NCBI RefSeq assembly: GCF_032391395.1
Contig: NZ_CP135916.1
Location: forward strand, 2,759,001-2,823,000
Direction: 5' to 3'
From: Sphingomonas sp. Y38-1Y
GTDB lineage: Bacteria > Pseudomonadota > Alphaproteobacteria > Sphingomonadales > Sphingomonadaceae
Length of the DNA stretch: 64,000 nt
A program made the translations under genes and the position numbers. Shown here piece after piece: positions 61,476 to 64,000 of this stretch. The notes under the pieces are model-generated. The model worked only from the letters and a program-made list of their open reading frames with translations. It ran no database searches and was not told the origin of the DNA. Each line of letters begins with the position of its first letter. Positions within the stretch are counted from its first letter, which is position 1.

Positions 61476-61552
61476 GGCCCCGTAGCTCAGCTGGATAGAG
61501 CAAGTGCCTTCTAAGCACTAGGTCGCAGGTTCGAGCCCTGCCGGGGTCGCCA
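61476..61552 (+). tRNA. tRNA-Arg (anticodon TCT)
   Basis: A complete cloverleaf can be drawn: acceptor GGCCCCG pairing with CGGGGTC (one G-T wobble), D-arm GCTC/GAGC, anticodon stem AGTGC/GCACT around loop CTTCTAA with anticodon TCT, T-arm GCAGG/CCTGC with TTCGAGC loop, and an encoded CCA at 61550-61552. Reads AGA, a rare codon in this GC-rich DNA. tRNA genes like this are common integration sites; no integrase lies next to it. Confidence 0.96.
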
Positions 61553-61572
61553 CAATCTTCGATGTCGCCCGA

Positions 61573-62778
61573 CTATTCGCCCGGCCGCGCCTCCGGCGCC
61601 ACAGGACGGCTGCGGTTGATGAGCAGGGGCAGCGCCAGGAGCGAGACGCCGATCATCACCGCATAGGCGATGCTGGGCCCCGCGCTCCAGATCAGGCCCG
61701 ACAGCGCGGTGACGCCCGCCAGGATCGCACCGATGAAGACGGCGTTCAGGCCCTGCGCGCTCGCCGCCAGATGCGCGGGCACGCGCCGCGCGATCATCAT
61801 CATCGGCGCGAGCAGCGGCCCCGTCGACGACAGGCCCTGCAAACCCTGCGCGACATAGAGCACCGGCAGCGAGGGATCGGTTGCCATGATCGCCCAGCGG
61901 ATCGCGGCTGCGATCGCGGCGAACAGGATGAGGATGCGCGGATCGCGCCCGCCCAGCAGCGCACCGCCAAAGGTGAAGACGACGATCTCCGACGCGATCG
62001 CGACCGAATTGAGGAAGCCGATCTGCGTCGTCGAGATGCCGCCCGCGGCCCACTGGATCGCGCCGAAGCTGTTGACGACGCCGTGGCTGCCCATGATGCA
62101 CGACGCCGCGATCATCGCACCGATCAGCGTGCGATCGCCGAACAGGTCGCGCCAGCTTCCGCGTGCATCGGCTTCGTTCGCGGCGAGCCGCCGGTCGCCC
62201 GGCAGGATCATCGCGACCGCGGGGGTCAGCAGGAGGAGCGCGGCGATCAGGATCGGCACCGATCCGATCCCCGTCTGCGTCACCGTCCATCCCGCCGCCG
62301 CCGTCGACACGACAACGCCGATCGATCCCCACACGCGCAGCCGCCCGAAATCGAGCCCGGCCGCGCGCACCGCCATGCTGGCATAAGCATCGACGAGGAC
62401 GGGGATCTGGTCCCAAACGACTGAGAACACAACGACGATGGCGAAGCGCTGCGCCGCGCTGTCGGCCTGCGACAGGAGCGCGACGAGGATCGCCGCGGCG
62501 CCCGCGCTGATGGCGATGCCGCTCCGCACGTGGCGGTGCTTGCCCGCCCAGTTGGCGATCGGCGCCACGGTCACCAGCCGCAGGATCAGCGGGATTGCCA
62601 TCAGCAGCCCGATCTCGGCGGGCGTCGCGCCCTTGCTGGACAGATAGAGCGGGATCAGCAGGAAGAACCCGTAGTGCAGATAGAGCGCGGCGTAGAGCGC
62701 CGAGGTCTTGAGCGCGAGCCGCGGCGGGCGCACGCCCGTGCCGCCGTCCAGCTCGTCCGCCTGCATCGCGCCGGCCAT
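61573..62778 (-). CDS. MFS transporter (LacY/nucleoside-symporter-like)
   Basis: About 401 residues, 12 membrane segments, starting MAGAMQADELDGG. Hydrophobic blocks include ALYAALYLHYGFFLLIPLYLSSKG and LRLVTVAPIANWAGKHR, the MFS_1-like (3-phenylpropionate/galactoside-type) signature. ATG 62778 is chosen because the GGGGAAAGG ribosome-binding site lies eight bases upstream and the codon overlaps the trehalase stop (TGATG); ATG 62784 is too close to that site. Coupling to the trehalase gene suggests uptake of trehalose or its breakdown product, but this is inferred only from position. Confidence 0.85.
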   Translation of the reverse strand: MAGAMQADELDGGTGVRPPRLALKTSALYAALYLHYGFFLLIPLYLSSKGATPAEIGLLMAIPLILRLVTVAPIANWAGKHRHVRSGIAISAGAAAILVALLSQADSAAQRFAIVVVFSVVWDQIPVLVDAYASMAVRAAGLDFGRLRVWGSIGVVVSTAAAGWTVTQTGIGSVPILIAALLLLTPAVAMILPGDRRLAANEADARGSWRDLFGDRTLIGAMIAASCIMGSHGVVNSFGAIQWAAGGISTTQIGFLNSVAIASEIVVFTFGGALLGGRDPRILILFAAIAAAIRWAIMATDPSLPVLYVAQGLQGLSSTGPLLAPMMMIARRVPAHLAASAQGLNAVFIGAILAGVTALSGLIWSAGPSIAYAVMIGVSLLALPLLINRSRPVAPEARPGE

Positions 62779-64000
62779 CAGCATCGCCTTTCCCCATCCC
62801 CGTTGCGGCCGTCCAGGAGATCGACAAAGGCTGCGGTCACGCCGTTGGTCCAGCCAAAGCCCACCTGCGGCACATATTCGCCGCCGGCGCCTCGCCCGCC
62901 CAGTTCGACATCGTATTTCTCGTGGATCGCGCCGCTGCGCCGGAACTCGGCATCGACCGTCGCGATCCAGCGGGTCGCGATCGTGTCGGCCAGCGCCGCG
63001 TGCCCATATCGGCGGAGGCCGCGGAACGCGATCCACTGGAGCGGCGCCCAGCCATTGGGCCAGTCCCATTGCTCGCCCGTCTCGACCAGGGTGGTGCGAA
63101 GACCGCCCGGCCCCAGCAGCCGATCGGCGACGATCCGCGCCGCCGCCTCGGCCTGTCCAGCGGTCGCGACGCCGGTGAACAGCGGCGCGAGCGTGGCGGC
63201 GGTCGGCCGGTCGGCGAGGCGCCCCTGCTCCAGATCGAAGTCGCCGTACCAGCCGGCGGGCGACCACAGCCAGCGATGCATCGCGGTCCGACGGCGCCGC
63301 GCATGCTTGCGGAACTGCGCCGCGACCCGGTCGCGGCAAAGCGCGTCGGCGAACTCGGCGATCGTCACCTCCAGGCCATAGAGGAAGGCGTTGAGATCGA
63401 CGGGCACGATCCGATGCGTCCGGATCGTCGCGAGGTCGCCGCCCTCGGCCAGCCAGCGCGAGGAAAAGTCCCACCCGCTTTCTGCGCCCGCACGCAGCGC
63501 GCGGAAGACGTCGGCCGGGTCGCGCTGGCCCGATGCGGTCGCCACGTCCTCGGCAAAGGATTCGTCTCGCGGCGTGTCGCGATCATCCCAGTAACGGTTG
63601 AGGCGCGCGCCATCGGGCATCGCGAACACGCGCCCGCCGCGGGCGTCCTCCCGCATCCAATAGGCGTGCTCGGCCAGCATCGCCGCCAGCCGACGCGCCT
63701 GCACCGCCGGATCGGCATCGGGGAGCAGCCGCAGCATCGCGAAATAGAGCGGCGGCTGCGACCGACTGAGATAATAGCTGCGCGTGCCGTTGGGGATGTG
63801 CCCGAACCGCTCGATCAGGCCGGTGAACGCCTCGACCATCCCGCGCGCCACGCTCTCGTGCCCGTCGCGCACCAAGCCCAGCATCGTGAAATAGCTGTCC
63901 CAGTAATAGAGCTCGGCAAAACGGCCGCCGGGCACCGCATGCGGCTGATCGATCGGCAGCAGCGACGTGCCCGGCACCGCATCGTGCGGCGGCCGGATCA
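62778..64000 (-). CDS. treA: Alpha,alpha-trehalase (GH37), 5' end beyond window
   Basis: The C-terminal 400+ residues of a trehalase that splits trehalose into two glucose molecules. Both family signatures are visible: PGGRFAELYYWDSYF near the start of the visible part and QWDWPNGWAPLQW toward the C-terminus. The frame stays open to the right edge of the window, so the N-terminus (and any signal peptide) cannot be seen. The 3' end overlaps the MFS gene (TGATG). TreA (periplasmic) rather than TreF (cytosolic) is an open choice. Confidence 0.92.
   Translation of the reverse strand, partial: IRPPHDAVPGTSLLPIDQPHAVPGGRFAELYYWDSYFTMLGLVRDGHESVARGMVEAFTGLIERFGHIPNGTRSYYLSRSQPPLYFAMLRLLPDADPAVQARRLAAMLAEHAYWMREDARGGRVFAMPDGARLNRYWDDRDTPRDESFAEDVATASGQRDPADVFRALRAGAESGWDFSSRWLAEGGDLATIRTHRIVPVDLNAFLYGLEVTIAEFADALCRDRVAAQFRKHARRRRTAMHRWLWSPAGWYGDFDLEQGRLADRPTAATLAPLFTGVATAGQAEAAARIVADRLLGPGGLRTTLVETGEQWDWPNGWAPLQWIAFRGLRRYGHAALADTIATRWIATVDAEFRRSGAIHEKYDVELGGRGAGGEYVPQVGFGWTNGVTAAFVDLLDGRNGDGERRC

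Noticed and set aside
61298..61572. Integration site of a mobile element at tRNA-Arg
   Set aside because: No integrase, no direct repeat of the tRNA 3' end and ordinary genes on both sides.
61573..63474. A 633-residue fusion ending in the MFS transporter
   Set aside because: The N-terminal extension runs through the trehalase gene in another frame; the ribosome-binding site and TGATG overlap support a start at 62778.

Overview
The window is high-GC, gene-dense chromosomal DNA that looks like Sphingomonas or a close sphingomonad (Alphaproteobacteria). The basis is codon and base composition, a CarD regulator, the Lhr/PdeM/exonuclease 'ligase-associated' repair genes, an HWE histidine kinase, sphingomonad-style intergenic REP pairs and a PepSY membrane protein. 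The genus is an inference; no rRNA is present. No CRISPR array, prophage or IS transposase was seen.

Layout. 1-6.4 kb: the end of an NtrY-like histidine kinase, an aldo/keto reductase, a GAF/PAS/HWE kinase coupled to a single-domain response regulator, a Crp/Fnr regulator, and a Phd-PIN toxin-antitoxin pair with a palindromic operator. 6.5-13.7 kb: a CPA2 antiporter, a porin whose stop codon appears lost, a DUF6311 membrane protein broken by an in-frame TGA, CarD, two DUF2807 proteins and a lipocalin-like lipoprotein. 13.7-20.2 kb: PdeM, an aspartyl protease, an Lhr-type helicase and an AraC regulator, facing the partner exonuclease; no ligase gene follows. 20.2-31 kb: a Pro-rich lipoprotein, an L,D-transpeptidase, rplL-rplJ with a leader, an M14 peptidase, an NTF2-like protein, a prepilin peptidase, a thiolase, a lower-GC DNA methyltransferase with a nuclease-like tail, and a small conserved protein. 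30.8-36 kb: uvrA, carrying an in-frame REP pair, then a membrane protein and a PepSY protein.

36-45.4 kb is a minus-strand type VI secretion (T6SS) operon, tssK-tssL-tssM-tagF-PP2C-Ser/Thr kinase, joined throughout by overlapping start/stop codons. It holds baseplate/membrane-complex and phospho-signalling genes; tube, sheath, spike and ClpV genes are absent. A divergent M23 peptidase follows.

46.9-61.3 kb is the most unusual part: one minus-strand, translationally coupled run of six genes. They encode a TpsB transporter, a 2,393-residue TpsA haemagglutinin-like exoprotein, a CHAT-protease lipoprotein, a PAAR protein with an M91-like HExxH metallopeptidase domain, a lipoprotein and a CPBP membrane protease. 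It joins two-partner secretion with a likely T6SS effector beside the T6SS operon. The window ends with tRNA-Arg(TCT), an MFS transporter and the 3' part of a periplasmic-type trehalase.

Several intergenic regions carry inverted REP pairs (REPIN-like): 892-996, 20161-20292, 22331-22417, 22447-22528 and 23874-23969. A further pair lies inside uvrA at 31545-31652. Product names come from reading motifs in the translations, not from database searches.
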